Origin: Picochlorum sp. 'celeri'
Lineage: Eukaryota; Chlorophyta; Trebouxiophyceae
Direction of reading: 5' to 3'
DNA length: 64,000 bases
Assembly: GCA_010909725.1 (NCBI GenBank)
Contig: JAACMV010000022.1
Location: forward strand, 434,001-498,000
The translations under genes were made by a program, and so were the position numbers. Within the stretch, counting starts at the first letter, position 1, and each line of letters opens with the position of its first letter. The notes under the pieces are model-generated. The model saw nothing but the letters and a program-made list of their open reading frames with translations. It did not search any database and was not told the origin of the DNA. Positions 30,679 through 41,285 of the stretch are shown piece by piece.

Positions 30679-31448
30679 ATGATGAGGACGAATAAGAAAC
30701 TCTTTGACCAGATATTTGAGCTCAAGTACCTCTGCAAGCAGCTGAACCAGCATTCAAACAAGTGCGAGCAAGAGGAGAAGGCTCAAAAGAAAAAGGCCAA
30801 GGCTGCTTTGGAGAAGGGGAATATGGAGGGAGCAAAGATTCACGCGAGCAATGCTATACGTAAAAAGGGTGAAGCGTTGAACTATTTGAAACTGGCATCG
30901 AGGTTGGATGCCGTCATATCTAGGTTGGATCAGCAGAATACATTGAGTCAGGTGAATAAGAGTGCAACTGGTATTACAAAGAATATCAACAGGTTGCTTA
31001 GTTCGGTACCCACTGAGAAGATGGCATCGGTACGTGTGTGTATATAGATTTGCTACTTTTTCATCCTTGTATTACTATATCCCCGTGTTCTTCTTCTTCT
31101 TCTTCTTTGCATGCATCGTACCTTCTTCTTGATATATGCATCGATAGTAGTATAGTAACGCATGTATACATGTATGTGCAGAATATGGGAGAGTTCACCC
31201 AGGCGCTAGAAAACTTGGACGTGGCCACTGCCAGCATGGATGATGCCATGAATAAACAAGCTGCATCGATGCATGACGATGCTGCAGCAACAGAATTATT
31301 ACAACAACTTGCTGATGAGAATGATATGAACCTCAAGATTGCAGCCCCTGGGGCAGTGACCACACAATTGACATCTGAGAATGAAGGAAAGGACAAGGAA
31401 GAAGAAGAAGACTTGATGGCCCGGCTGAATCAGCTCCGGGCCCTGTAA
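30679..31448 (+). CDS. CHMP1: CHMP1, ESCRT-III subunit, two exons
   Basis: Exons 30679..31029 and 31182..31448 (152-nt intron, phase 0) encode 205 residues. The basic N-terminal helix is MMRTNKKLFDQIFELKYLCK, and the core contains KGNMEGAKIHASNAIRKK, a near-exact CHMP1 signature. The acidic C-terminus ends DLMARLNQLRAL, the MIT-interacting motif 1 that binds VPS4 and LIP5/VTA1. It acts late in membrane scission at endosomes and the midbody. VTA1, its known partner, is also in this window (35580-37037). The intron holds a CTT microsatellite. Confidence 0.96.
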
Positions 31449-31630
31449 TGATATTCTCGTACCATTCTGTAGTCAAAATAACTTCAATAGTAATAATAAA
31501 AGCATTGTCGATGTCTGTGATGTATGTATGACAACAGAAGGTGCTCGAATCAAAGATCTTTCCCGAGGGCCACTTTGAAAATACAGCAACACGGCGTGGT
31601 AGCAGGGAGATTGAGCTGTTCCCTATAGAA

Positions 31631-32425
31631 ATGACTACATCTGTATCCAGTCCTGCGTCAACAACAGCAACAGCAAAAGCGATGGTGGGGACAAAGACGT
31701 GGGAGGATCTTCGACGGGAGGTGTGTTTGGGCTTTTCTTCACGTATCCAGTGCTTCAGTTAACCAGGATGTGTTTATATGCAGGCAAGAAAGATAGAGAA
31801 TGAATTAGATATGAAATTGGCTGCGTTTGGCAAGCTATGCTCGAGGTACGAGTACGGGTACACGGGCGGAGAGAGTGGGATATCTGCAGCAACGAGTTTG
31901 AGCATGGCATCGAGTGAGATTGAGTCGTTGATTGCGCAGTTGACGACACTGAATAGTCATATGAGTGTGCAAGAGACTTCAGAGTCTCGGGCTCATATTG
32001 TGGCGAGGCATAAGGATATTTTGCATGATTATTCACAAGAGTACAAGAGGCTGGGGAATATTGCAGCAGCGTCTAGGAACAGGGCGGATCTGTTGGGTTT
32101 GTCGGGTGGACAGGTGTCGAGTGGAAGTCATCAGCCGGGTAGTGCAAAGGGTCAGTTGTTGCGGGAGAGGGGAGCGTTGGATCGATCGGCGTCAGCTCTG
32201 GATACAGTGGTGTCTCAGGCGTATGGGGTGTCATCGAGCTTGGGGCAGCAGAGGCAGTTGTTTGATAGTATTGATAGTCGATTGGCAATGTTGGGTGCCA
32301 AGTATCCTGTGATGAATTCGGTGTTGAATGCGATTCGGAGGAGGAAGAATCGGGATAATGTGATTTTGACTGGGGTGACTGCTGTGTGTATCGTCTGCAT
32401 GTTGATCTATTGGATGAACAAGTGA
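31631..32425 (+). CDS. GOSR1: Golgi Qb-SNARE, GOS28/GOSR1 family, two exons
   Basis: Exons 31631..31720 and 31784..32425 (63-nt intron) encode 243 residues. The start TWEDLRREARKIENELDMKL (joined across the splice), followed by AFGKLCSRY, is the conserved GOS28 N-terminus. Next come ARHKDILHDYSQEYKRL and a SNARE helix near residues 150-215 with LGQQRQLFDSIDSRL, and the C-terminal anchor ILTGVTAVCIVCMLIYWMNK. It functions in ER-Golgi and intra-Golgi vesicle fusion. Length matches the family (about 240-250). The first ATG in the frame of the conserved start was used; earlier ATGs are out of frame. Confidence 0.94.
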
Positions 32426-32565
32426 GATGCTGCTCGGCGGTTTCTTTTGTCCTGTATATATATATATTTATACGTCTCGTACTCTATGATTAATAATATT
32501 ACATATGAAATCTAGTTACATAGAGTCTGCTTCTATCGATAAAGATATGCAGTGGGTTGATTGCA

Positions 32566-34140
32566 TCAGTAGCAGTTGTTGTCATATGCCCCGTTTGGGC
32601 ACACATCTGGTTTCCATGGCGCATACGGTTTCTTCCCCGTCTGCGATGATGCCGGAAGGCTTTTAATCCTTCGGATAGTGCTTTGCTCGCTGATGTTTTC
32701 TTCATCAGATAATGATTGAATACGCCTGAGATTGGTGGTGACCACGCCACATCGTCGAAGGAATGCTGCAATTGTTGCAGAAAGATACCCAAGGTAGTCT
32801 CCCTCTTCTGTCTGAAGTGCAAGTGAGGAGTTTCTGTCTACTGGAGAGGTGAGCCAGTATTTCAAATATGCTGGTTCGCCACGAGCCCATACCATGTGAT
32901 TCTGCACACATACATGATGATGATGATTAGGAATAGTATATTGTAGGTGGTATATCAAACAAATGGCATACATACCCTCTCTTCATAGCGAGAGGCTCCA
33001 AAGAATACAATATAGTACGTTGTTATGTACCCTGAAGCAGCAGACGATGATATATGTATACATTAGTGTCGACTCACCTCGAATTCATCATATGACAGTC
33101 CAAACTGGGAAATTCCAACACGTTGGACATAGCCTGGTATGATCAGGAATATGAATTTCACGCGTTATATATACATATGAATAACAGATAGTATATAATA
33201 ATAGTAGTAGTCAATCAACAAACGTACCTTTACGCTGAAAATATTCCAATAAAGATTTGACACCCGCCCGTATACTGTCCAAATCAGGACTCGCTGATAA
33301 CAAACTATCCTTTGAATTCGCTGCAGTAACGGAAAAGAAGGGAGAAATACCCATAGCCTCGGCATCCTCTGTATATATCTCTTCCAGAATGTGTTTCAAT
33401 ACATACGATCCTATCGCAATTCGCGCGTTCCTAATATACGTGTCTCGTTTCCTGTATGCATAGTCTTCCTCCTCAGCATCCACAGTCTCTGTAGGAATTT
33501 TTGGTGCCATTTGCAACAACACCTTCCCCCTGATATACGTCTGGAAATCAAAATAGGCCGCATCTCCATACGAGCCTCTCCCTTGCACGATACCACAATG
33601 CCCGCAGGCCTGAGCCTCTCTGAATCTGGGCAATTCCTTTTCTATGAGCTCATCAACTCGTTGCCTGTATTCCTCCAATCGAGTTATCCCGGCAGCTGCG
33701 TCCATTGCCCTGATCAAAACATTTGCAAACTCTGCATCTAATCGTCTCTTGTTCATACCAGGCCCCCCCCGCATCTGCCTCCTCTCACCTCGAGGAATAA
33801 ATTTATTCCCATAGTACTCAAACTCTTGCTTCCACAATGATGCTTCCGACCCAATGCCCTTGGCGATGGCATCAATTCCTGGAATACCAGCTATAAAGGT
33901 GACAAGAGACATTCTCCGAGACCCATGAAGCCAACGATGCATCGATCCTGTGGAAGAAGATGAAAGAGGACGTGGCGATTCGTTTTTTGCAATGTCGTCC
34001 TCCCGTTCAGTCCCACCAGTCGCCCGCGGATTCCTACCTCCCCTCTTGGACCTAGTACTCTCATCTGAAAATGTACCACGAATACCGCATACGGAGAATC
34101 TTTGTCTGCAGGAAGGACTGCAGACTGGAGCACTTCCCAT
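32566..34140 (-). CDS. Unknown, probably organelle-targeted protein, four exons
   Basis: Likely exons complement(33228..34140, 33074..33133, 32976..33031, 32566..32901), 454 residues. The N-terminal about 45 residues are Ser/Arg/Gly-rich without a membrane helix, transit-like. A CGHCG motif occurs near residue 190. Exons 1, 3 and 4 join in phase, but the exon 2 donor is uncertain: the strong GAG|GTGAGT at 33077 breaks the frame, while using the GT four bases further keeps it. The C-terminus contains FFGASRYEERNHMVWARGEP and ends in Cys-Tyr. I recognise no family. Confidence 0.6.
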
Positions 34141-34510
34141 GTCGTCTTCAAGAGAATCAACGCAAACTCCTTCTACTATCTATGTCTATACTCTTAATGG
34201 CATTAAGTACAATCTATATTGTAGTATACAATACATGGACTCTGCGATGCCCATGCAATCAACGATATTTCTCGGAATAATGTCGGACCACCCTTGCACA
34301 ATATAGTGCAATGAGTGCAATTGCAGGCTTTAGGAATTGAGAACTCAAAGAAGATGCATGCATTGCCAGCCTGAGTAGGTGCATTTACATGCATATATTT
34401 GATTATTACATTAAATACATATATCGGAAGAACAGGATGACCATGGATTGGTGATGGTTGGTGTCAACATGTTGATGATGGTTTTGAATGCGTTTGAGTA
34501 AACACCCGAT
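34141..34510. promoter_or_regulatory. Divergent intergenic region, no further feature
   Basis: 370 bp between two head-to-head start codons. It is AT-rich around 34190-34430. No ORF or motif is supported. Confidence 0.35.
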
Positions 34511-35566
34511 ATGACACGGCGACGGTTGGTATATGTTGCTGTGGGTGTCGCTGGATCTTCTATAGGGTTGTATTCGTACTTTAAAAGGGATCCTTTGGCG
34601 GAGAGGAGTCAATCGGGCAGCACCAGTCCGAACGAATCGGTTCACGTTGCTCCCGAGGCCAGGGATGACCAGGTGGAGCAACCAGCAACGAGGCTGAAAA
34701 AGCCTGTCAGGCAGCGTACGTGCAGCATCGTGTGGGTTGCATTCGATAGTTTTATAGCTATATTCTTTGGTGCAGGTCTGAAAGAGTTTATTCAGAGAAG
34801 GAGGCATCAGCATCTGTTTCCATTTGGTAGGCATGGAAGAGCCAAAGGGTCACCAAAGCCTGGGGAGGGCCAGGTTCCTCTGCCCCCGACGGCAGACATT
34901 ATGAGATCTCATAAAGATGTGGTGGATCAAATTCGAACGTCGGCAGAGAGGATGGTGGATGGACCGTTGTTGCCACGGTTTGACGATGTCGAAATTGCTC
35001 GGTATGCATTGCATTATGGCATGTTGAGGACAACCGATAAAGAAGGGATGACGCTTGTTATCCAAGATGCCGCGCATGGTATCGCTGATTCTCAATCGTG
35101 GTTTTTGAATCATACATTTGAGAGCATAGAAAATGTCATGAAGTATTCCGATTTGATATGGTGGGATATTGTGGATGGCAATCCAACCCTTCATGTAGAG
35201 ATTGGCAAGGCAGTGCAAGTCTGCACGGGGGATCGCGCGGTAGAATTTGCCAATGTGGTGATCACGATGATGGAATTGGCTGCCCTCAATTCTGCTCTAA
35301 CGGCGCTCGATGGACCCATCGATCGCATTAATGTGGAAATGTATGCCAAGGGGACCAATGTGTTGAATGCCTCGAGTGCATTCTGGATTCTTAGATCAGT
35401 TGTGAAGACGGTTAGCCACCATTATCCTGGTCGTCTACATCAACTTGTGTTGTATGATTTACCTGGTATATTGAACTGGATTATCTTGGGGGTGAAGAAG
35501 TTGGTTCATGAGGATACTGCTAGAAAAGTCTTGTCGAGGGAAAGTCATCATTCTAAAACAAAGTGA
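34511..35566 (+). CDS. CRAL-TRIO (Sec14-like) lipid-binding protein, N-terminal anchor
   Basis: 351 residues from the ATG at 34511, intronless. The first helix (LVYVAVGVAGSSIGLYSYF) may be an anchor or signal, and a second hydrophobic stretch lies near residue 75. The CRAL-TRIO domain covers about residues 170-345, with MTLVIQDAAHG, INVEMYAKGTN, VVKTVSHHYPGRLHQLVLYDLP and LNWIILGVKKLVHEDTARKV. These proteins carry or present phosphoinositides and other lipids between membranes. The partner membrane is not evident. Its stop lies 13 bp from the convergent VTA1 stop. Confidence 0.82.
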   Translation: MTRRRLVYVAVGVAGSSIGLYSYFKRDPLAERSQSGSTSPNESVHVAPEARDDQVEQPATRLKKPVRQRTCSIVWVAFDSFIAIFFGAGLKEFIQRRRHQHLFPFGRHGRAKGSPKPGEGQVPLPPTADIMRSHKDVVDQIRTSAERMVDGPLLPRFDDVEIARYALHYGMLRTTDKEGMTLVIQDAAHGIADSQSWFLNHTFESIENVMKYSDLIWWDIVDGNPTLHVEIGKAVQVCTGDRAVEFANVVITMMELAALNSALTALDGPIDRINVEMYAKGTNVLNASSAFWILRSVVKTVSHHYPGRLHQLVLYDLPGILNWIILGVKKLVHEDTARKVLSRESHHSKTK

Positions 35567-35579
35567 CATTCTATATTTA

Positions 35580-37037
35580 TTATTTTGAATTCATGTCAAT
35601 CGTCTGCAATGCTTCCGATAAAAACTTCACAGCAGTCGCTGCATCTCCAAAATTGATGGCGCTCAGAGCTGATTTTGTCAATTTCTCTGCTTTGCACATG
35701 GATTCAACATCTGTTTTATATTGAGCTGCAACAGGCCTGCTGCTGGGTGCTGGGGCAACAGTGTGTCTGGCCGGTGTCTCGGACGCTTTCGATATAACTA
35801 ATACTGGATCAATCACGTCTGGTTGGTTCGGAATATACTCTGTCTGATCAATGTCGTCGTCAGACGATGATGGATCATAGTTGTCGCGAGTATGTGCAGC
35901 ATCCACTTGGTTGTGCAGACCTGCTTTGAATATTTCTTGAATAGCGCGTCCTTCTGCTGCTTCTGCTTCTTCTCGTTCCTTTATACTTTGTTGTTCATCT
36001 TCATATGATGACGAGGAGGGAGAATGCAATGATGCAGTATCTCTTTGCACATGATTCTTCTTCTTCTGTGGAACTCCAGGCTTGTACATGTCCTCATCCT
36101 GCACTTCTTCCAGTCCACCGCTATCTTTGACAACAAGGTACCGAGGAGGCCAATGAGAATCATACACATTCTCAATGGTGGCAGCCGATCCTGACTCCAA
36201 AACCGTCTTATCCCCAACATCTATGCATGGAGCCAAAAATTCATTCCTCGTCTTGACGCACAGGCCATTCTCACAACTAATCATGTACTCTTGAATATTC
36301 TCCTTCTTGTTCCATACAATGTCTTTGATAGTAGCATATATTTTATTATGAGCCCGTGCATCCTTGGAATACAACACCGTGTCTCCAACAGCATAATCCC
36401 TCAGTGCTGCACCCTGCGTTATCACATCATCTTCTTCCTCATCAACATCCTGTTCAGCACCGGCCAAAAATTCGTTCAATTCCTTTTCAACATCCTCATC
36501 GTCATCACCATCCCTCAATGGAGGAGGACATGGCTCTCGCTTTTCTTTCTCTGCCTTCCATAGCTCTGTCGCCCGCCACATGGCATACCGAACCTTGTCG
36601 TGCAAATCCTCTGGCAGATTGTCACTTTCCATTGGATCCTTCTCCGCAAGCCACTGCACCAGATCCAAAAACTCCCATGCATTATAGTATAACTGTCTCG
36701 TTATCGAATCGCGACGTCCAGACCGATCCAGCCCATCCGCTTTCCAAAACGTGTCCAATCCAAACTGCAACACCTCCCTTCTCCCAACAGGAGCCTTGTC
36801 CTTGTACGGAGACACCGTCCTTTCCATCATTTCCATCAATACGTTGGTCGCTTGGACAATACCTGGATCCTTGGGAGATTTATCCAACTCCAAAACTCTT
36901 CGAACAGCATATTCAGCGCATACGCCAGCTCCACAAGGAATTTTCGCTTCTAAATTCTTACAGTGGGTCAACCACGTTCGTAAGATTGCTGCTTGCTTTC
37001 GTTTAGCACTATCGCCATTCGACCCTGATCCAGACAT
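35580..37037 (-). CDS. VTA1: VTA1/LIP5, VPS4 activator, with inserted module
   Basis: 485 residues, larger than usual (about 300-330). The N-terminal about 170 residues form the tandem-MIT Vta1 domain, with CAEYAVRRVLELDKSP and LYYNAWEFLDLVQWL followed by KVRYAMWRATELWKA. The C-terminal about 40 residues (KAEKLTKSALSAINFGDAATAVKFLSEAL) match the Vta1 dimer domain that binds VPS4. Between them, residues about 210-320 hold an insert with two SH3/Tudor-like strands (YAVGDTVLYSKDARAHNK; AATIENVYDSHWPPRYLVV) not normally present. It stimulates the VPS4 ATPase in ESCRT-III removal. Intronless. Confidence 0.88.
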   Translation of the reverse strand: MSGSGSNGDSAKRKQAAILRTWLTHCKNLEAKIPCGAGVCAEYAVRRVLELDKSPKDPGIVQATNVLMEMMERTVSPYKDKAPVGRREVLQFGLDTFWKADGLDRSGRRDSITRQLYYNAWEFLDLVQWLAEKDPMESDNLPEDLHDKVRYAMWRATELWKAEKEKREPCPPPLRDGDDDEDVEKELNEFLAGAEQDVDEEEDDVITQGAALRDYAVGDTVLYSKDARAHNKIYATIKDIVWNKKENIQEYMISCENGLCVKTRNEFLAPCIDVGDKTVLESGSAATIENVYDSHWPPRYLVVKDSGGLEEVQDEDMYKPGVPQKKKNHVQRDTASLHSPSSSSYEDEQQSIKEREEAEAAEGRAIQEIFKAGLHNQVDAAHTRDNYDPSSSDDDIDQTEYIPNQPDVIDPVLVISKASETPARHTVAPAPSSRPVAAQYKTDVESMCKAEKLTKSALSAINFGDAATAVKFLSEALQTIDMNSK

Positions 37038-37334
37038 ATTTATATATGGCCTCGGAAGAAATGTTGCTGGTTATATTCGAAAGAAATAACGCGTTTAGAA
37101 GAATCTGTCCGCTTTTGTATCCAGAGGAGAATTTGAATATCTATTTACGGAAGGACGCGATCACAGGACCCTCCATGTCTTTGATCCGAGGCATACAACC
37201 CGTTGTCAGTATGAAAAAGATTGTATTCAAAGCATCTAGATGGATGGCGTCACGGGGAAGGCATCCGTGATTGTCGAGGAGAAGGTTCGAGCGAGTTGTT
37301 AGACGTTAGAGGTAGTTTTTCATTTCTCAGCAGA

Positions 37335-40300
37335 ATGAAGGCGATATATCGTACTTCTAGTAGAATTTTATTGGATGAGAGAGTAGGATGGCACGTGGTT
37401 GGCCGAGTTGTAGAAGAGAGCTCTGTTTTCCAGAGGGCACGGCTTGAAAAAACCTCATACTGGACTGGTGGTTTTAGACATGGACGAGGTTTCAGTTCTG
37501 AGAGTGATGGGAAGGGCTCTGGAGTAGGCAAAGTGTGGAGATTGTGAGTATGCATGTGAATGCCCTGATCATTGCGAATGAATTGTTCATGACTCCAATG
37601 TGTGTGCAGTTTGACTGGAAAGGATGGGGAGGCTACCAAGGATGAGGATGGTACAGCTGGTGTGGAGCACATCGACCATAGTGGGGTGGTAGAGTCGCAT
37701 AATGGGGAGGCAGATCTTGTACCATCGTCTCCAGAGCAGCGGTATAGAGAGGTGTTGTCAATTCCTGTGACCAAAAGACCATTGTTCCCTGGGGTGATCA
37801 TGCCTGTGATGGTGAGGGACAATCGGGTCATTAAAGAGTTGGTCGATATTCGTAAACAAGGGTATGTCGGGCATTGTGGTAGACAAGGAAAAAAAAATCG
37901 AAGGCGGTGTTTCGATGTCTCATGGTTTGGTCGTCTTGATTGTGCAGGGCACAAGCGTATGTTGGGGCATTTCTAAGCAAAGAGGCAGAGAATAATAATG
38001 GAGATGCAAATCACTCGAATGAAAATGCTAACCAAGATGATTTTATTATTGGAGGAGAGGCGGCAGGGGATCAACAGCCGCTGGATCCAGACTCGTTGTA
38101 CGATGTTGGGACATTTGCTCAGGTTCACACTGTTGTTCCTCATGAAGAGGGAGCACAGCTGTTGTTGTTAGGGCATAGGAGACTGCGAAAGACAGGTGTG
38201 TACGAGCTTGATCCTCTTCGGTTGTCAGTGGCGCACATGAAAGATGAACCGTATGATCGGAATGATGACATGCTCAAAGCAACAACGATGGAATTGATTT
38301 CGACACTGAAAGAGCTGTTGCATATGCACCCTCTCTACAATGAACAGATGAGGAACTTCATTCAGTTTGGGGCAGACTTTCATGATCCATCGAGGCTCGC
38401 AGATTTAGCGGCGAGTTTGACGAGTGGCGATGCACATGCACTGCAGCTCATCCTCGAGGAGGTGTCTGTTCCAGAAAGGATTGAGCAGTCACTCATCTTG
38501 TTGAGAAAGGAAGCAAATTTGGTTAAACTGCAGCAGGATATTGGAAAGAGAGTGGAGGAAAAAATATCAAAGGATCAACGACGGTACTTTTTGATGGAAC
38601 AATTGAAAAGTATTAAAAAGGAGCTTGGCATTGAAAAGGATGATAAGACAGCGCTGGTGCAAAAGTTTCGAGAAAGAATTGATCCCCGCAAGGAATCTAT
38701 CCCTCAAGCAGCGATGAAGGTCATTGAAGAGGAAATCACGAAACTGGAGGCTCTCGAGCCAGCATCGTCCGAGTTTAGTGTCACGAGGAATTACCTGGAT
38801 TGGTTGACAATTTTGCCCTGGGGCAAGTACAGTGATGAGAGATTGGATGTACAGGCAGCAAGGGAAGTTCTAGATGAAGACCATTACGGTCTATCTGATG
38901 TGAAAGATCGAATTTTGGAATTTATCGCAGTTGGAAAATTGCGTGGGTCGACTCAGGGTAAAATTCTGTGCTTTGTTGGCCCGCCTGGTGTGGGGAAGAC
39001 ATCCATCGGAAAGTCAATTGCACGCTCCTTGGACCGAGCGTATTACCGATTTTCGGTCGGAGGACTCAGTGATGTTGCTGAAATTAAAGGTCATCGACGA
39101 ACATATGTCGGAGCCATGCCTGGCAAGATGGTTCAATGCCTTAAAGCCACGTCAACATCCAATCCATTCGTCTTGATTGATGAAATCGACAAACTTGGAA
39201 GGGGCTACCAGGGCGACCCTGCATCGGCACTTCTCGAACTGCTCGATCCTGAACAAAACTCCACATTCTTGGACCATTATCTTGACGTGCCTGTTGATTT
39301 ATCGAAAGTGCTGTTTGTCTGTACAGCAAACCAGCTGGATACAATTCCAGGGCCATTGCTGGATAGGATGGAAGTCATCCAAGTCTCTGGATACACAGGC
39401 GACGAGAAGATCTCAATTGCCCGAACATACTTGGAGCCTCAAGCTTGTCTGGACGCTGGAATACCCAAAGGTGCGATACGTATGGACGATGAGGCCCTGA
39501 AGACACTTGTGGACGACTATGCAAGAGAAGCTGGAGTCCGAAGCCTTAAGAAACTCATTGAAAAAGTCTACCGCAAAGCAGCCTTCAAACTCGTGGACCA
39601 GAATCTCATTCAAGTACCTGAGAGAAAGAAACAGGAAGAGAGCGAAAGCAACAAAGACGAAGAGGAAGGCGAGCCACGTGATAAATCTCTCATCCCAGAA
39701 TCCAACAATCCGACAAAGAGCTTGGAGGGCCAAGAGTTTGTGTACGAATCCCCTCTCCTGACTGTCACAAAGACGGATCTCAACGACTATGTAGGCCATC
39801 CACCATATCCATCAGACAAAATTTACCAGAATGAGACCCCCTTGGGTGTTGTCACTGGTCTGGCATGGACTGCCTCTGGCGGAGCAACCCTCTACATTGA
39901 AGCTGCCAGCGTAGAAAAGGGAGAAGGCAAGGGCAGTTTACGGGCCACTGGGCAATTAGGTGACGTCATGAAAGAGTCGACAACGATTGCACATACGTAT
40001 GCACGAAGACTCTTGGAAGAGAAGGATGAATCAAATTCGTTCTTTTCAGATCACGCTCTCCACGTGCATGTCCCTGCTGGTGCCACACCAAAAGACGGGC
40101 CATCTGCTGGATGTGCCTTGGTCACTGCACTTCTCAGTCTTGCAATGAACAGACCAGTGAGACCTGATCTAGCTATGACTGGTGAGATAACGCTGACAGG
40201 AAAGGTTTTACCAATAGGAGGTGTCAAGGAGAAAGCCCTCGCAGCAAAGAGATCCGAGATTAAGCACATTGTCTTCCCTGAAGGCAATAAGAGGGACTGG

Positions 40301-40396
40301 GAAGAACTGACAGATGATGTCAAACAAGGCCTAGAGCCCCACTTCGTAACCGATTACGAAGAATTATTTAATATCGCATTTTTGACGTCGGATTGA
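37335..40396 (+). CDS. LON1: Mitochondrial Lon protease, three exons
   Basis: Exons 37335..37543, 37610..37861 and 37948..40396 (introns 66 and 86 nt) encode 969 residues. The start at 37335 gives a basic presequence ([17 protein letters not shown]) ending near GRGFSSES, a typical mitochondrial cleavage context. The LON substrate domain begins [20 protein letters not shown] and, across intron 2, reads [10 protein letters not shown]. The AAA+ module has [15 protein letters not shown] and FVLIDEIDK. The protease has [15 protein letters not shown] (catalytic Ser) and [12 protein letters not shown] (Lys). It ends FLTSD with no PTS1, fitting the mitochondrial rather than peroxisomal form. Confidence 0.95.
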
Positions 40397-40416
40397 TTCA
40401 TGTAACACGACTACAC

Positions 40417-41283
40417 ATGTTTCGAATGCAAAACCACCTCGGAGGTCCGCGGGGAATTCTGTCGCCTTCCCCCAATATGATTGGACCAAAATCACGTATA
40501 AAATTATCTAGGCGAATTAGATCATACGATGGGGACTTGCCTGAATGGTTCATGTACGTTTCGCCACGCATGGCATGTCACATGCCGCATGAATGCACTT
40601 CTTTTTGTATTGGTGGCTTTTTATGATCTTCTATCCCATTTTTATGCAGAAATTTGAAAGAGTTGGCAAAAGACGACGATGAATTAGCGGAATTGCTCAT
40701 GGAAAGTCAGGGCGACCCTTCCAAACTGGAAGCCAAGCTCAAGGCTGAAATGGATAGTTTGCACAATCGTCTGGTCGGAGAGAGTGGAGGTAGTGGGGAA
40801 GAGATGCCTCCTAGGATACACATCAGAGATATTGATCCTTTTGATACGTGGATTTGGATGGAGTTGTACACCCCTCCAACAGGAGGTGCCGGGGAAATGC
40901 TCCAGGAAGTTGTAAACTCTTGGTTCATGCTCGGACGACTGGGTGCATTCGATTCGTCCAACCTCCAAATACTGTATTCGGAGGGAATAACATCAGATCT
41001 ACAGTATGATGAAGATCAGCAAGAGAGCACCTTTTCCCTGCAATCGACAATGCATGAGATGGGAGAATTGGAGTTTCGTGGTCCATGGGCAAGGTTTTGG
41101 GTGGATATGGGCACCTCGGACGAGCTTGCATTCGACATTCTATTAAACGCATTGAAAACATTTAGCAAAGAGCATGTAGGACTGCGACAAATAGTAATTG
41201 GTGGGGAGAATGATGATTGGCCAATTCCAGAAAAAAGCAGTGGATATGATGTGTCCATGGATCCCACGGGGGAGATACTGTAA
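40417..41283 (+). CDS. DUF3531 plastid protein, two exons
   Basis: Exons 40417..40553 and 40650..41283 (96-nt intron) encode 256 residues. The start lies only 20 bp after the Lon stop codon. The conserved block DPFDTWIWMELYTPPTGG, the acid-rich LINLA-type segments and VVNSWFMLGRLGAFDSSNLQ match DUF3531, a family of cyanobacteria and plastid eukaryotes without an agreed function. The N-terminus is short and basic (MFRMQNHLGGPRG), perhaps a transit peptide; further 5' coding sequence is not available. The stop codon is 2 bp from the convergent neighbour. Confidence 0.75.
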
Positions 41284-41285
41284 AT

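Noticed and set aside
31085..31110. CTT repeat taken as a possible regulatory element
   Set aside because: It is a simple microsatellite within the CHMP1 intron.
37046..37270. Open frame between VTA1 and Lon starts (74 codons)
   Set aside because: Begins in the divergent promoter space, lacks any domain, and no splice links it to Lon, whose presequence starts at 37335.
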